In this document: positions 1 to 10,624 of the stretch, one piece after another
Numbering within the stretch: the stretch's first letter is position 1
Layout of the letters: every line of letters begins with the position of its first letter
NCBI GenBank assembly: GCA_963920525.1
Contig: OY986440.1
Span: forward strand, 20,608,187-20,672,186
From: Dichetophora obliterata
Lineage: Eukaryota > Arthropoda > Insecta > Diptera > Sciomyzidae
Direction of reading: 5' to 3'
DNA length: 64,000 nt
The notes under the pieces: generated by a model
Told to the model about the DNA's origin: nothing
What the model saw: only the letters and a program-made list of their open reading frames with translations
Database searches by the model: none
Made by a program: the position numbers and the translations under genes

Positions 1-612
1 GTCATACTTTATATAATTCAAGGTTATACGTAATTTAGGCAAAGAAACTTGAAAAAATGAGGGGGGGCAGGTGAAGGAAATATTTGGCTTTAATGCATCA
101 TTTTTATGTACATATATATAAACGTTTGTGCGTCTTAAACAGACGTGTTGTAACCTTAAATATTTTAAAGAGTCCAATATGGATTGAATTTTTTCGGTAG
201 ATAAAATATAAGCATATTTTTTAAATAGCTGTGATAAGCTAAAGTGTTAATCGGTAGTTTGTATAAACAATTTTTATTGTCCAGTAATCGTTTCTTTATT
301 TATTAAATTTTCAGTAGACATAACGATAAGAGTTGTAATGATAAATCCAAATTAAAATTGTACCACACATGTCATTTGTATCACAATTCAAAATTTAAAT
401 TTTACATAACTTTTTTAACAATTAATATCTAATTATTCTTTGAAACGACCAATATTCGTTTTCGCACAAATTGTTTTTTAAGAAGGAGATAGATACTTTT
501 AAGTAAAAGTTTGTCTAAAGCTAAAAACATAATTGCTTTGATTTTGGATACCATGTCTGGATATTACTGCACCTTACTAATATGATAATTGTAACGTCCA
601 ATATGACAACAA
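1..612. other. AT-rich spacer, no gene seen
   Basis: Only short, stop-rich reading frames on both strands, with homopolymer and AT-rich runs. I see no coding signature, RNA gene or inverted-repeat pair here. Confidence 0.5.
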
Positions 613-614
613 TA

Positions 615-1363
615 TGGGCATTTCCGTAGCTACGCACGTGACAGTCGTACGACTTGAATGAGTAGAAAAACAAAGAAAAATTAAACTTACAGTTTTCTTA
701 TTATGATTTTCAATATTTTACTAAGCGCAATATACAAGGTGTAAAAGCTAAGAGTTGTCAAAAGTTCGGCTCTCAGATAGAAGCCACCAAAAATGATACG
801 TTATGTGACATAAAATAGAAGTGGCTTTTACCTGCATCAATATAAACGAAAAAATCTGCGAAGTGTGCACCAGTTTTTTTATGAAAGTTTTTTAATATAA
901 TCTGCTATAATATTGCTACATATTCATAATTGTTTCGTTGAAATATCTTTTTAATTATTTTTATACAAACCATAGTATGATACGTTACGTGATATACGTT
1001 ATGTGACAAATTTTTTCCTGCAAAGAAGTGTAAATATTTTATAGTTTTATTTATTTAATTGAAGTAGAAAAACACTTTAAGTGCAATTCAGGACCGTTAC
1101 AATCAAAAACTGAATAAAATTTAATTAAACTTTGTATTTATTATACGAGTATTTATTTTTCTTATAAAATTTCAACTTTTGTTAAAATTTTTCAACTTTT
1201 GTCACCATTCCCTGCCATTTTTTTTTAATTCAAATTAAGATCAGCTCTTAGTACTCTCACAATATAAATTTAAACATTTTTTTCTCTATTATGGAGGTTT
1301 AAACGAATTTTAAGTAACATTTACTTTTTCAGTCGTTTTCAGACCATTTGGCGAAAATGCCCA
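615..1363. mobile_element. Non-autonomous TIR element (MITE family A, copy 1)
   Basis: The ends are inverted repeats (left TGGGCATTTCCG, right CGAAAATGCCCA) flanked by TA on both sides, as for a Tc1/mariner-type target duplication. The interior is non-coding and contains repeated 'gatacgttacgtgac'-like words. A second copy with the same ends and mostly collinear interior lies at 56468-57163, which defines it as a mobile family. Class assignment from the TA flank is inference. Confidence 0.75.
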
Positions 1364-1379
1364 TATGTAACCTTTCGCA

Positions 1380-1616
1380 CAAATTAGCCAAAAGCGTCAG
1401 CACGTGCTGGCGAGTGCGAAGTACTACGGCATGAGCGAGATGCACGTACTCAAAAATTCATAACTTCTAAACCATTGCGAATCTCACTATTAAACTTTTT
1501 GTGTACTATTAACATATTTCAGTCTTCAATTTAAAAATGTTAAAAGAAATCCCAAAATTGGTAAAATGCTTCGAATTTTGATGCCAAATTCCGGCTTCAA
1601 AATGGAAAAATACGAA
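1380..1616. repeat. Partial copy of a foldback repeat (left side of Tc1 insertion)
   Basis: The stretch with 'gagtgcgaagtactacg', 'cactattaaac' and 'atttcagtcttcaattta' matches the foldback at about 45195-45620. The match stops where the Tc1 element begins at 1619 and resumes after it ('caatcaattatc' at 3101, also at 45609). The Tc1 therefore landed inside an older copy of this repeat. Confidence 0.6.
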
Positions 1617-1618
1617 TA

Positions 1619-3098
1619 TACAGTGGATACATGTTGATCACATTTGACTTTGAATAGTTGTGAATCCCTTAAAAATGCAGCAATCGCCGCCCAATTTTTT
1701 TTTAATTAACTTTTGATTAATCTCAAATTTAGAACACATGAAAAAATTTCCAAATTAAAAGCGTAAAAACTTGTAATTCAAAAAATGAAAAAACTCAAAG
1801 TATCCACTTTTGCACGTTTAAGTTTTTTCAGTCTGGCAATACTAATTTGTGAGTCGAAAGCTAATTAAATTTTAACCGCTGATCCAATTATTGTTAAATT
1901 TCACAGCAGACATATTGCGTAAAAATTTGATTAATTCAGTAGCTCGTTTAAATATAATATTGTATAAGAATATCAACTTTCTAGTGAAAATGAGGAAAAT
2001 ACCCGAAAGCACGGAAAACAAAACTGTTGAAATGACAAAAAGAAGTGCTACTGCACGGGAAATTGCTAAATTGTTACGTATTTGCCAACGAACAGTGCTT
2101 CAAGTAAGAAAGAGACTTAATATAATTGCTCCTGAAGCCAAAAAAATCGCGACCGAGATTGCTTACTAATAGCGATGCTCGATGTATGGAGCGGCTTATG
2201 ATGAACAGGCAAGTGACAACACCAAAAGAATCTGCAGCCGCCTTTAACAAACCCGTAAGTGAGTGGACTGCACGCAGAGCGCTTCGAAGAATTGGTTTGA
2301 CATCGGCTGTTAAACAAAAGAAACCAGCACTTTCACTGAAAAATTTAGCGGCGCAACTGAAGTTTTGCAAGCAGCACAAGAATTGGAGCAAAGATGACTG
2401 AAAAAGGGTAATATGGTCGGACGAGTCCAAGATTAACCATTTTCAGTCAGATGGCAAGCAATACTACCGCCCATACGAAAAACTTCAAAAGCACCAAGTA
2501 AAAGAAGTCATGAAGCATAGCGGAGGTAGCTTGATGGTGTGGGGGTGCTTCACTTGGTGGAATGTCGGGTCGTTGGTGAAAATTAATGGCATTCCAGAGG
2601 AAGAGAACATTTTCCAACAGGATGGAGACCCAAAGAAAACAGCTAAAATTGTTAATAATTGGAAAATCTATGGGCTTTGTTAAAAAAACGACTAGCACGG
2701 TACGAAAATACGCCTAGAAATTTAGACGTGCTTTGGTCCCGGGTTCAAACGGAGTGGGACAGTATTCCGGACCAACTTATAAAGAAGCTTGTTGAGAGCA
2801 TGCCCAAACGAGTAGCCGCGTGATTAAAGCCAAGGGTCTTTGGAGAAAATATTAAAAATATTACTTTTAAGAATTAATTTTATAACGTGCAAAAGTGGAT
2901 ACTTTGAGTTTTTTCCTTGTGTGAATTACAAGTTTTTTTACGCTTTTAATTTTGAAATTTTTTTATGTGTTCTAAATTTGAGATTAAGAAAGATTTAATT
3001 AAAAAAAAATTTGGCTGCGATTGCTGTAATTTTAAGGATTTCACAACTATTCAAAGTCAAATGTGATCAGCATGTATCCACATGTGCTCGCCACTGTG
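1619..3098 (+). mobile_element. Tc1-like DNA transposon, defective
   Basis: Terminal inverted repeats of roughly 200 bp: the left end (gatcacatttgactttgaat) is mirrored at 3050-3068, and the inner part (agtatccacttttgcacg) near 1800 is mirrored at 2884-2906. TA duplications flank it (1617-1618 and 3099-3100). Compared with the right end, the left end lacks about 13 bp (cgagcacatgtgg) between two TGG triplets. It encloses a broken Tc1 transposase. Confidence 0.88.
1990..2823 (+). pseudogene. Tc1 family transposase, broken
   Basis: Tc1 transposases cut and paste at TA sites with an N-terminal paired-like HTH and a DDE catalytic core. The HTH region (TAREIAKLLRICQRTVLQVRK) is followed by a frame change in an A-run near 2137-2143. 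Translation then continues to NWSKDD, where a TGA replaces the expected Trp codon (2398-2400), and on to VIWSDESK with the first catalytic Asp. The second Asp is in FQQDGDPKKTAK. The segment that should hold the third acidic residue is deleted: NNW runs straight into LWALLKKRLARYENTPRN. A further deletion lies just before IFQQD. Loss of the third catalytic residue means it cannot transpose itself. It is Tc1-like with high certainty and non-functional. Confidence 0.88.
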
Positions 3099-3100
3099 TA

Positions 3101-3235
3101 CAATCAATTATCCATAAATAAATATTTGTGTTTTTAATTTTTTTACTCACAAAAATTTTTTTTACAAAAATTGTGTTTTCCAAAACCCGACACCCAGCAT
3201 TATTTTGTGTTCCGCTACACGAAGAATGTGCCATA
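3101..3235. other. Short AT-rich spacer
   Basis: Continuation of the foldback repeat interrupted by the Tc1, then AT-rich DNA up to the tail of the next LINE. Nothing else seen. Confidence 0.4.
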
Positions 3236-4400
3236 TATTTATTTTATTTATTTATATATTTATTTCAGTCTACTGATTATGAATCTTTACAGACTATAAC
3301 AAAGATAACTTAAACAATTATGCAATTAATTAAAGAGTATAAATAAATATAATCTAAAACGGTTTTCATCCACATTAAAATTAGGAATTGGAGAGATCGT
3401 ATTACATAACCGTAAGCATCTTGCGACTGGTTCATTACATGCATAATTTGTCGCGTGCGTTGTCTCACAAACGGTTTACTTTCAAATCCCTAGCAGCAAC
3501 ATTAATATGAAAAAAGTCAAATAGTTCGAAACATACTTATTTTCCACTTAGTAATTTATACACAAACAATTATCCTCTATCCTCTAACGACTCTAAACCA
3601 AGTAGCTTGTGTCTGGCTACGTTAGAGGTTGTATTAAAAATGAGTATTTCGTAAAAAATTCTTGAATTCGTTCAATGCGATTTGAAGAAGCGTTATAATA
3701 CGGATTCTATGCAACTGAACAGTAATCCAGTTCACTTCGCACAAATGCCACATACAAAGCTTTAATAGATGAATGATCACTGATCAATGATCACAACGGA
3801 CGTTGTGTGTCTTTTGATAAAACCTTACATTGGATAAGCTTTTGCTGTAATGAAATCTATAAGAGCATTGAATTTTAATTTAACATCAAATATAACTTCT
3901 AAATCTTTACTTTCATATTGACGGTTTAAGCAATAGTTATCTAAGTTATAATTAGAAATAACTGGATTTGACTCAATGGTATATGAAATCGAATTGCATT
4001 AATTTTTATTTAAATAAAATTATTTCTTCTACACCAACTTTGCGAATTAGTCAAATCATCTTGAAGTTTCAAACAGTCCAAAATAATAACTACTTGAAGA
4101 AACAGCTTGACATAGTCTGGAAACATAAGACATTGCGAATGTTTTATAAATTGTGGTAGATCATTTATAAAAATCAAAAAGATGGGAGCCTCGTGGAACC
4201 CCAAATGTTGCACTTACCATCAAATTTGATCGATATGAATCCATTTGAACAGATTCTTTTCTTTCACATAAATAGCTACCGAAAAATTTTAATAGAGAAT
4301 CTTGTATCCCGAACTTTTGAAGTTAATAGATTAAAATATTGTGATCAGTCTTATCAAGAGCTTTAGAAATATCAGTATAACGGGGTATAACTGAGTTTAT
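3236..4400 (-). pseudogene. Degenerate non-LTR reverse transcriptase (CR1/Jockey type), 5'-truncated
   Basis: Read on the minus strand, scattered RT blocks appear in order: YTDISKALDKTDHNIL near 4340-4390 (RT motif with the first catalytic Asp region), a GVPRGSHL block near 4180-4200, then FLIFINDLPQFIKHSQC, and FPDYVKLF near 4090-4110, where the usual F/Y-ADD catalytic box has decayed to PDY. Many stops and frame changes separate the blocks. Downstream on the minus strand the element ends in an AAAT-rich tail (plus-strand 3236-3268, TTTAT repeats), like the tails of the LINEs at 36.5 and 40.0 kb. It is a dead 5'-truncated insertion. The clade is inferred from motif style. Confidence 0.7.
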
Positions 4401-4811
4401 CCACATCAGAAATTCAAACTATAGTATAAACATTAGGGCATTATCTTGAAATCGGAGCCCCCACTTTTTCAAAATAGGTATTTTTTCAATATGTTCAAGG
4501 TTTGGTTTAGAATTGAATTAAAAATGATTTTTATATGTATATATGGAGGTTTTTGGGATAAAGGAATTAATTTTTGACGTTTATTTGCGTACCATTTTTG
4601 CGTTTTATTGCTTTTTTTTAGGAAAAATTGCCGAATTTGTTGGGAAAATTGACGAATATTTGACTTTTCCCATATTGCAATTCCAAATTTCAAAAAACCA
4701 AATTATTTGTCCGTTGTTATACCACAGAATGGAAGAATGGAGTAATCAAGTGAAACTTTTGTGTTGGATGTTCTTAGTGCGGCAGAAGCTGTAGAAATAT
4801 GTGATATCAAA

Positions 4812-5055
4812 TCTGAAACAAGTGTTATGCCTTGACCTCAGTCACATCAAGTTCATATGCGTTCTTCTTCGCAAATTTTTCCTACCACCACCAACTACAA
4901 CTTTTCGTCGTAAATTGATGTGTCTTAAAGTTCCTTTGATTAGAAATGAGGAAAGAAAGGTTATAGCGAAGGAGCATGGCCCGGAAAGGATTCTAACCCA
5001 GGACCCCTGAGCAACAGTAAAGCTCGCTACCACTAGAATATCGAGGCCGCCATAC
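4812..5055 (-). mobile_element. tRNA-derived SINE, diverged copy
   Basis: On the minus strand a tRNA-like head carries an A-box-like TATTCTAGTGG and a B-box-like GGTTAGAATCC (about 4990-5045). A body follows that contains GAGGTCAAGGCATAACACTTG. That last segment matches GAGGTTAAGGTATAACACTAG in the SINE at 7.36 kb, so this looks like an older or sister subfamily. No target duplication was identified. Confidence 0.55.
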
Positions 5056-5644
5056 ACGAATTATGTCGATTTTATTAAATTTTAGACAAAAAATGCAAAA
5101 TATTTTTTTTTCAGAATTTCAACTTGATTGTTCAGTAGAGAAAAACATTTCGCACACTAAATACAATAGGGTCACAACTTTAAATTTTCAACTCTTCACT
5201 TTTTTCTTAAACTTAACTCGCAGTGTAGAACTCCATCGCTTGGAAAAATTGCATACTCGTAAGTCTTGCTTTTCGCGGTAAAAACGTAGTTTTGTTTCGG
5301 TTTTTCATATGGTGCTGCTGGAAAAAAACAGTTTCTGAAAATCTTAATTTTTGAGTTTGTGCCCATTTTGTATTTATTGTGCGATACGTACATTCAAAAT
5401 AATAAGGCAGTTATGCTGTATAAAACTGAAAAATATTATAAGAAGAATTGCACAGTGCCAGAAGGAATGATTTTGTTTAGAAGGAAAAGTCAATCTTGCT
5501 TTCAACTCGGGGTAATTTCTTACGGCTCTCTCATGTCGCCATCATAACACCTCTCAATTTTCTTCTAAACTCGTTTAGAAACGCTAGACATCAAATGAGC
5601 GTGTCTTTCCGTTCCTTGTACAAATGTGTAACAGAACTTTTGGA

Positions 5645-5866
5645 TCAGGAAGCGGTGGATTGTGGCAAATGATCATACGGAATGCTTTGCGTAAACGGTG
5701 GTTCGAATAAAATGGCGTCGTCATCCAAGTCAATCATATTCATATAATCTTTGCAATTGAAGTTCATTGCATCGGGTCGTCCAGTTCGTTTCAATAGTGT
5801 GAAATACTTTTTATAGCATCTAATATAGACATCATCTTCATCTTTATGGTATCTAATTATTCCGTT
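5645..5866 (-). pseudogene. Unrecognised coding-like reading frame inside the long-TIR element
   Basis: A 73-codon open stretch on the minus strand ends at a TGA (5645-5647). It has coding-like composition: KDEDDVYIRCYKKYF, LLKRTGRPDAMNFNCKDYM, then DLDDDAILFEPPFTQSIPYD and HLPQST near the end. It has no upstream ATG before an in-frame TGA (5867-5869). It is either the last exon of a gene or the surviving C-terminus of the element's own protein. I do not recognise the family. The acidic DLDDD patch and proline-rich end are the only visible features. It lies between the two inverted arms of the 4444-6474 element, which favours transposon origin. Confidence 0.4.
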
Positions 5867-6476
5867 TCAAATATAAGTCCAACAAAAAAATTTCTTTTTC
5901 AATCTGGATCATAATGCGTGCAGTAGAGGGTTAATCTTTTATCACTAGGTTGTGTGCACTCACTTAGATCGCGTGGTTACTCTGTGGAGTTCTACGAAAA
6001 GTTATCACTCAATATGTCAAACTTTTGACAATAATTACAATGTTGTGGCCACTTTTAAGAAAAAAGTTATTCACTATTGTGCACTTTATTTCTTTGTGGC
6101 TAATTAATTGATTTCATATTACTTTAAAATCGACATAGGTCATGTACCTGCCCTTATTCTTAACGCTGAACATTTTGGGCTATTTGAGATTTTGAATTGC
6201 AATAAAGGAAAGTCAAATATTCGTCAATTTTCTCAATAAATTCGGAAATTTCCCCCAATAAGAAGCAATAAAACGTAAAAATAGTAGCAAAGCGCCCTCT
6301 GGTGGATCTCACAAATAAAAATGAACACAAAAATTAATACCTTTACCCCAAAAACCCCCATATGTACACATATAACAAAATACTTTTTGTCTTTTTATGC
6401 CATTTCTAAACCAAATCTTAAATATTTTGCAAAAAATACCTATTTTGAAAAAGTGGGAGGCTCTGATTTCAAGATA

Positions 6477-7333
6477 GATATGTACTCTCTTCGCAAAAGT
6501 TTCTTAAAACAACACATAGAACTAGGCTAGGCTGGGTGACCTGGGTGGCTAGGGTGGGGCCAACATCGACTTTTTTTGCTCCATACAATTTGACTCGCTC
6601 TAATAAACATATATTGAAACAATACTTTCTAGTTAAAATGAAATACTATAAGTAGATTTTAATAAATGAACTTTAATAAATGGAACTTTGTCGGCCACCC
6701 GTCGTAGTTTTGTTTGTATTTGTCAGAAAGCACGTTGTACACCATATATCGACTTTCTTAAGGCACTTCCGGGTACGTGGTGTCAACTGCTTTCAACCGT
6801 TCTTCTAGACTAAAACTTTAATGTTCTTTTAAAAAAATCTTCAATTGGTCGGCATTATGGTAAGTCAGTGGGGTTTCTGTCTTTAGGCCCAAAATGATAT
6901 TTTTGCTGATCAAGAACTTCGATGGCGTCCTTGCATCATCATCCTAATAATCTTCTATATATTATTACGCAAACAAATATTTTGTGGTACCATTTTACTT
7001 ATATAATTTTTATTAGAATATAATTTTTATTCGAATAAAGTTAGGTAAAACTAAGCAAATGTAAAAATCCTTTTTCCCAATGGGACAGTGAGAAACATTA
7101 GCGACATAGCTCTGTTGAACATCGTTGCTATAGCATACACTAGAAAGAGTAGAGTGCCAAAGTGACCCAGACCAGGGCTGTCGTTGTGAAATTTTTTCGG
7201 GTAGTACAGTTTCTGGTTTTTGGCTAGTACAGGGTAGTACTGAAAGTTTTTATAATTTTTTATCTAATAATACAAGACGAAATACATATGCATGTAAAAA
7301 AGCAAACAATTTTTATTGAGAGCTTTTAACATA
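6477..7333. other. Spacer, no gene seen
   Basis: No coherent reading frame. A stretch at about 7095-7140 (gacatagctctgttgaacat) is similar to 18803-18852. At about 7164 'cagggctgtcgttg' resembles a hAT-type end, but no partner end was found. Otherwise AT-rich. Confidence 0.4.
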
Positions 7334-8285
7334 CCGCTCATTTGCTCGAATAACGTCATACCTCGGCCTTTGTAGTCTAGTGGATAGTGCGCTAGACTAT
7401 CAACCCAGAGGTCCCTGGTTCGAATCCGGGCTTGGGCATGGTTTTTTTCACTTTGTTTGTTCTTTCCTACATTTAAGAAATATGGAAAACTAAAAATCCA
7501 CAAATAAGTTGTGGAATCAAAGGACAGGAACAACTAAGGGCTGGAAATGCTTGCCGAGGTTAAGGTATAACACTAGCATCTGTTAAGCAATTCAAATTGT
7601 CTTTCACTGTTGTTTCGCCTAATCAATAATTCACTTATAGTTCCAATCAATTTCTCTAAATAATCTATGCCTTTTCTTTCAGGTCAAAGACCAAACCTTG
7701 TTTGTATAAGGCGCATGCCTTGGCTCTTTGATCTTTAAAAAAAACACTTAAAAAACAAGATTTTTGTGTTAACGATGCAGAATTGTTTTTTAAATCATGC
7801 TTCATATTGCGTAAAAATTCCATGTTATTATTTTGAATATTCTGCGCGTGAAAAGAGAAAATTTCTCTATCAATGCAAACAAGGTGTAAGTCAATTGAAA
7901 ACTTTAAATGCGTTTTATGCAAAGTTGTTACGGTCAACCACTGTTTAGTGTAGCTCCAGCATAACTTTATTTCATTTATGTTATATTATTCTTATTATGT
8001 TTATACTTTTCGTATTTTTATACAAAACATTTTGTTTTGACTGGAATTGAGTTTTGTTATTAGAAGAAGGAGAGAATCCAAAGTTAAGAGTAACACCTGT
8101 CCCTAGTGGACGCTCTCAGCTTTGTTTTCGTTCCAATTCTTTAGTTAGTAATTTTTTTTTAATAAAGTTATGTCAATCTGAAAGCAACTGCCGCTCTTTT
8201 ACTCAAACCGAATCCTCACCATTATACTAAAACTTAAGAAAATTACTTTTTTTTTAGTTATGACGTTATTCGAGCAAATAAGCGA
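7334..8285. repeat. 27-bp inverted repeat pair bracketing 0.9 kb
   Basis: Positions 7334-7360 and the reverse complement of 8259-8285 agree at nearly every base (core TTTGCTCGAATAACGTCATA). The left copy directly abuts the SINE head at 7364. The pair could be the TIRs of a small element invaded by the SINE. No clear target duplication is visible. Confidence 0.45.
7364..7746 (+). mobile_element. tRNA-derived SINE, full-length copy
   Basis: The tRNA-like head (7364-7439) has an A box (TAGTCTAGTGG, 7373-7383), an anticodon-arm-like segment and a canonical B box (GGTTCGAATCC, 7417-7427), which form an internal RNA polymerase III promoter. A ~300-bp unrelated body follows, with TTTCCTACATTTAAG, then GAGGTTAAGGTATAACACTAG, then TCAAAGACCAAACCTTGTTTG, ending TTGATCTT plus an A-run. 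The same head-body-tail order recurs at 19.8, 23.4 and 54.1 kb, and a tail-only copy lies at 45.6 kb. It encodes no protein, so mobility would depend on a LINE supplying reverse transcriptase. Confidence 0.88.
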
Positions 8286-9450
8286 TATAGATTGCTTTAC
8301 AATGTTAATGCTTTATCTTTTAAACCTATGTATGAATAAAAAAAGTACCTGTTTTGACAAGAAATTATTTTGAAAAGCTTAAAGCAACATTATAGTAAAA
8401 ATAAAAAAGAGCTTTCAGAGGTTAATCAAGAAAATATGAGTTAAAAGTAATCAAAATTTTTACGAACAGTTTATTTAGAAAAATTTTAATACATTAACGA
8501 AAATACTGCAGTTTTTTTTTTGTTTGAAATTTCCAGCCTTAACATATTTAATTCAATTGAACTTGTAAATGGATTTACAAATGTAATGTACTTTCTGCTT
8601 TCCCATTTCTAGTAATACCAACATTACTCAAAAAACAACAAAAAAAAACAAAAAAATCATTTTGACATTAATATTATGTGCTGTGACAAAAAGTGGCAAT
8701 TTTAAAAAATTTTTAAATTCAGTTCAAAACAATTTTGATTAAAGTGGTAAGTTTTAATAAAACGGAACAGCTCGATGAATATTTGTAGAAAATTCCATGC
8801 AGGCGGCACTATACATAACCTCAATTGTAAGAGCATCGGAATTCAAAACAACAGTGCAGCAGTGCAGTACGGAATCAAATGAAAAAAAAATGTTGCATTT
8901 TTTCCGTTCTTTTCTCAGCTCAAAACAGGTGAACATTCTGTAAATTCAAGTCAGAATCTAAAAAATTCTGCATTCGCAGTAAGTATGTTTTAAAATAATG
9001 AGGTAGATATTATGGATTAATTTCGGGACTAAGTTTTGGTATATTTTGAAAGTAATATTTCCAATGGCAACTATTTTTCTGCATCCAATAATTCTTTTGA
9101 CATCAAATACAAATCACACGTACGAAGTTCTCTTATTCAGTTGGCGCTGAGTTTTCAAACGAACAGGCGCACGCCGCTTGATCAGCTTATCCACTGCACA
9201 AAATTAAATCGGAATCAGGGTTGATATTTTCGGTACAATTGTACTTTTTTGGTACAATTTTATATTTTTCCTACTACCAAAGCGTTTTGGTACATTTTAT
9301 TTCACACTACAATAAACACAGAATTTAGAACTCCAAGTAAGCAAACGATTTAAAAGAATTAAAAAATTTATCTAGTTCTGAATTTTGGTACTCTGCAAAA
9401 TATATAAAAAATTATTTTAAAGAGTCAATTTTCTCCAATTTATATAAAAA
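8286..9450. other. Spacer, no gene seen
   Basis: AT-rich with long A/T runs. At about 9213 'cagggttgatattttcggtac' resembles a hAT-like end with reiterated GGTAC words, but no partner end was found. No coding frame supported. Confidence 0.4.
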
Positions 9451-9453
9451 TGC

Positions 9454-9599
9454 TTAACCTTTTAAAAGGCTGAGGGAATATTTTTCCCACCAACATAAGT
9501 AGTACATTTTGAGTATACAATATAAATAACATATTCTCACAGCGTATTTCACCGAAAATTTTGGTGGTAAAATATCATCTCCGCCTTATAAAGGGTTAA
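9454..9599. mobile_element. piggyBac-type MITE (TTAA target)
   Basis: TTAA at 9454-9457 and 9596-9599 flank inverted ends: left CCTTTTAAAAGGC, right (read inward) CCCTTTATAAGGCGGAG. The palindromic subterminal words and CC/GG termini next to TTAA fit piggyBac superfamily target choice. About 138 bp lie between the duplications, too short for any gene. Confidence 0.62.
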
Positions 9600-9600
9600 G

Positions 9601-10624
9601 AAATTCTTTCAATTTCTCATTCGACAGCAAATGTTGAAATAATATTTTATATTCAAAATTTAATAAAAACCAATTACAGAAACGGACTGCACATTGCAAC
9701 AAATTATTTAATTTAATTTAAGCAAAATATTTTTTAATATTTAGTTAACTTAATGCCACATTATTGATGAGTAATATATCAAATGAAAAAAATTTCTAAA
9801 ATTTGACTGGAAGTGAAGAATTGCTTGACTGAAAGATTTTGCCATTAATTTCTTTCGTTGCCTTAACATAGAAAGGCCCTGACTTACATTTAAAAAAATT
9901 TCGGCTGGACTGCATCAGATTTCGGGTTGGTAGACCTAAAGGCTTTTGCGCAGAACCTGATTTAAAAAATGTTACTGGGCTTTCTATATTAAGATAACGA
10001 AAGAAATTCGCACGTTTTTAGAAATTTTTGTTTTTTAATTATAAAAAGACCTCTAAACTTTATGTTTATATTTGGTTTTTTTTTATAGATGTTATTGATT
10101 TCATTTTTATTTTGTTATTGATTTAAAAATACACTTGTGTTCCTTTTTGTGATTATAAAAACTTTTTGATTAATTAAAAATAAACAAAAGCCTTTGTAAT
10201 TTTTTATAAGGTTTATGAATTAAATTGTTTAAAACACATTCAATTTAATTTAAATAAAAACTATCTTAAACTATATATTTAAATAAATTTTATTTATGTT
10301 GATTTTCTATGATTTAAATACAAATTCTAAATGTTTGATAGTTTAAATCATTCTTGATTTTAAATATAAATTCTAGTTGTTTGATAGTTTAAAATAGTTT
10401 ATTGAGCTTTAGGTCAGGTTAGAAAAATTAATTGCTCTAAAAAATTTTGTTTCCAAAGAAACAACAATATCATTATTTTCAATATGAAAAGGAAGACATC
10501 ACTAGCTGATTTTATTGCAATTTCAGCTCTGCTACAGGCTTCATCAGAAATCTTTGTGATGCCACCGCCGGGAATCGAACTCAGGACGTGGACGCCGTGC
10601 AAGCGCATTTATTTATTTAAATAA
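9601..10624. other. Very AT-rich spacer
   Basis: No gene. Near 10235-10400 there is a loose direct repetition of 'tttgatagtttaaa' and 'gatttaaatacaaattcta' words. The short frames here have no coding character. Confidence 0.4.

Larger units (their letters stand above)
4444..6474. mobile_element. TIR element with ~260-bp inverted arms and TA flanks
   Basis: The left arm (about 4444-4699) and right arm (about 6184-6474) are inverted copies. Both ends read TCTTGAAATC(G/A)GAGCC inward, then ACTTTTTCAAAATAGG. TA flanks the ends (4442-4443, 6475-6476). The right arm carries about 27 extra bases (gcaaagcgccctctggtgga...). Long TIRs with TA duplication resemble Minos-type Tc1 architecture, but no transposase is recognised inside. 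The interior holds a diverged SINE and an unassigned reading frame. Confidence 0.72.

Noticed and set aside
7160..7260. hAT element starting CAGGGCTGTCG, and a similar start at 9213 (CAGGGTTGATATTTTCGG)
   Set aside because: No inverted partner ends or 8-bp duplications were found for either.
7364..7439. Functional tRNA gene
   Set aside because: The A and B boxes are good, but the acceptor and anticodon stems pair poorly and the sequence continues into a shared SINE body, repeated at several places.
7264..7533. Protein-coding frame on the minus strand across the SINE
   Set aside because: It is the antisense translation of the tRNA-derived head and body. The same pseudo-peptide occurs in the other SINE copies.
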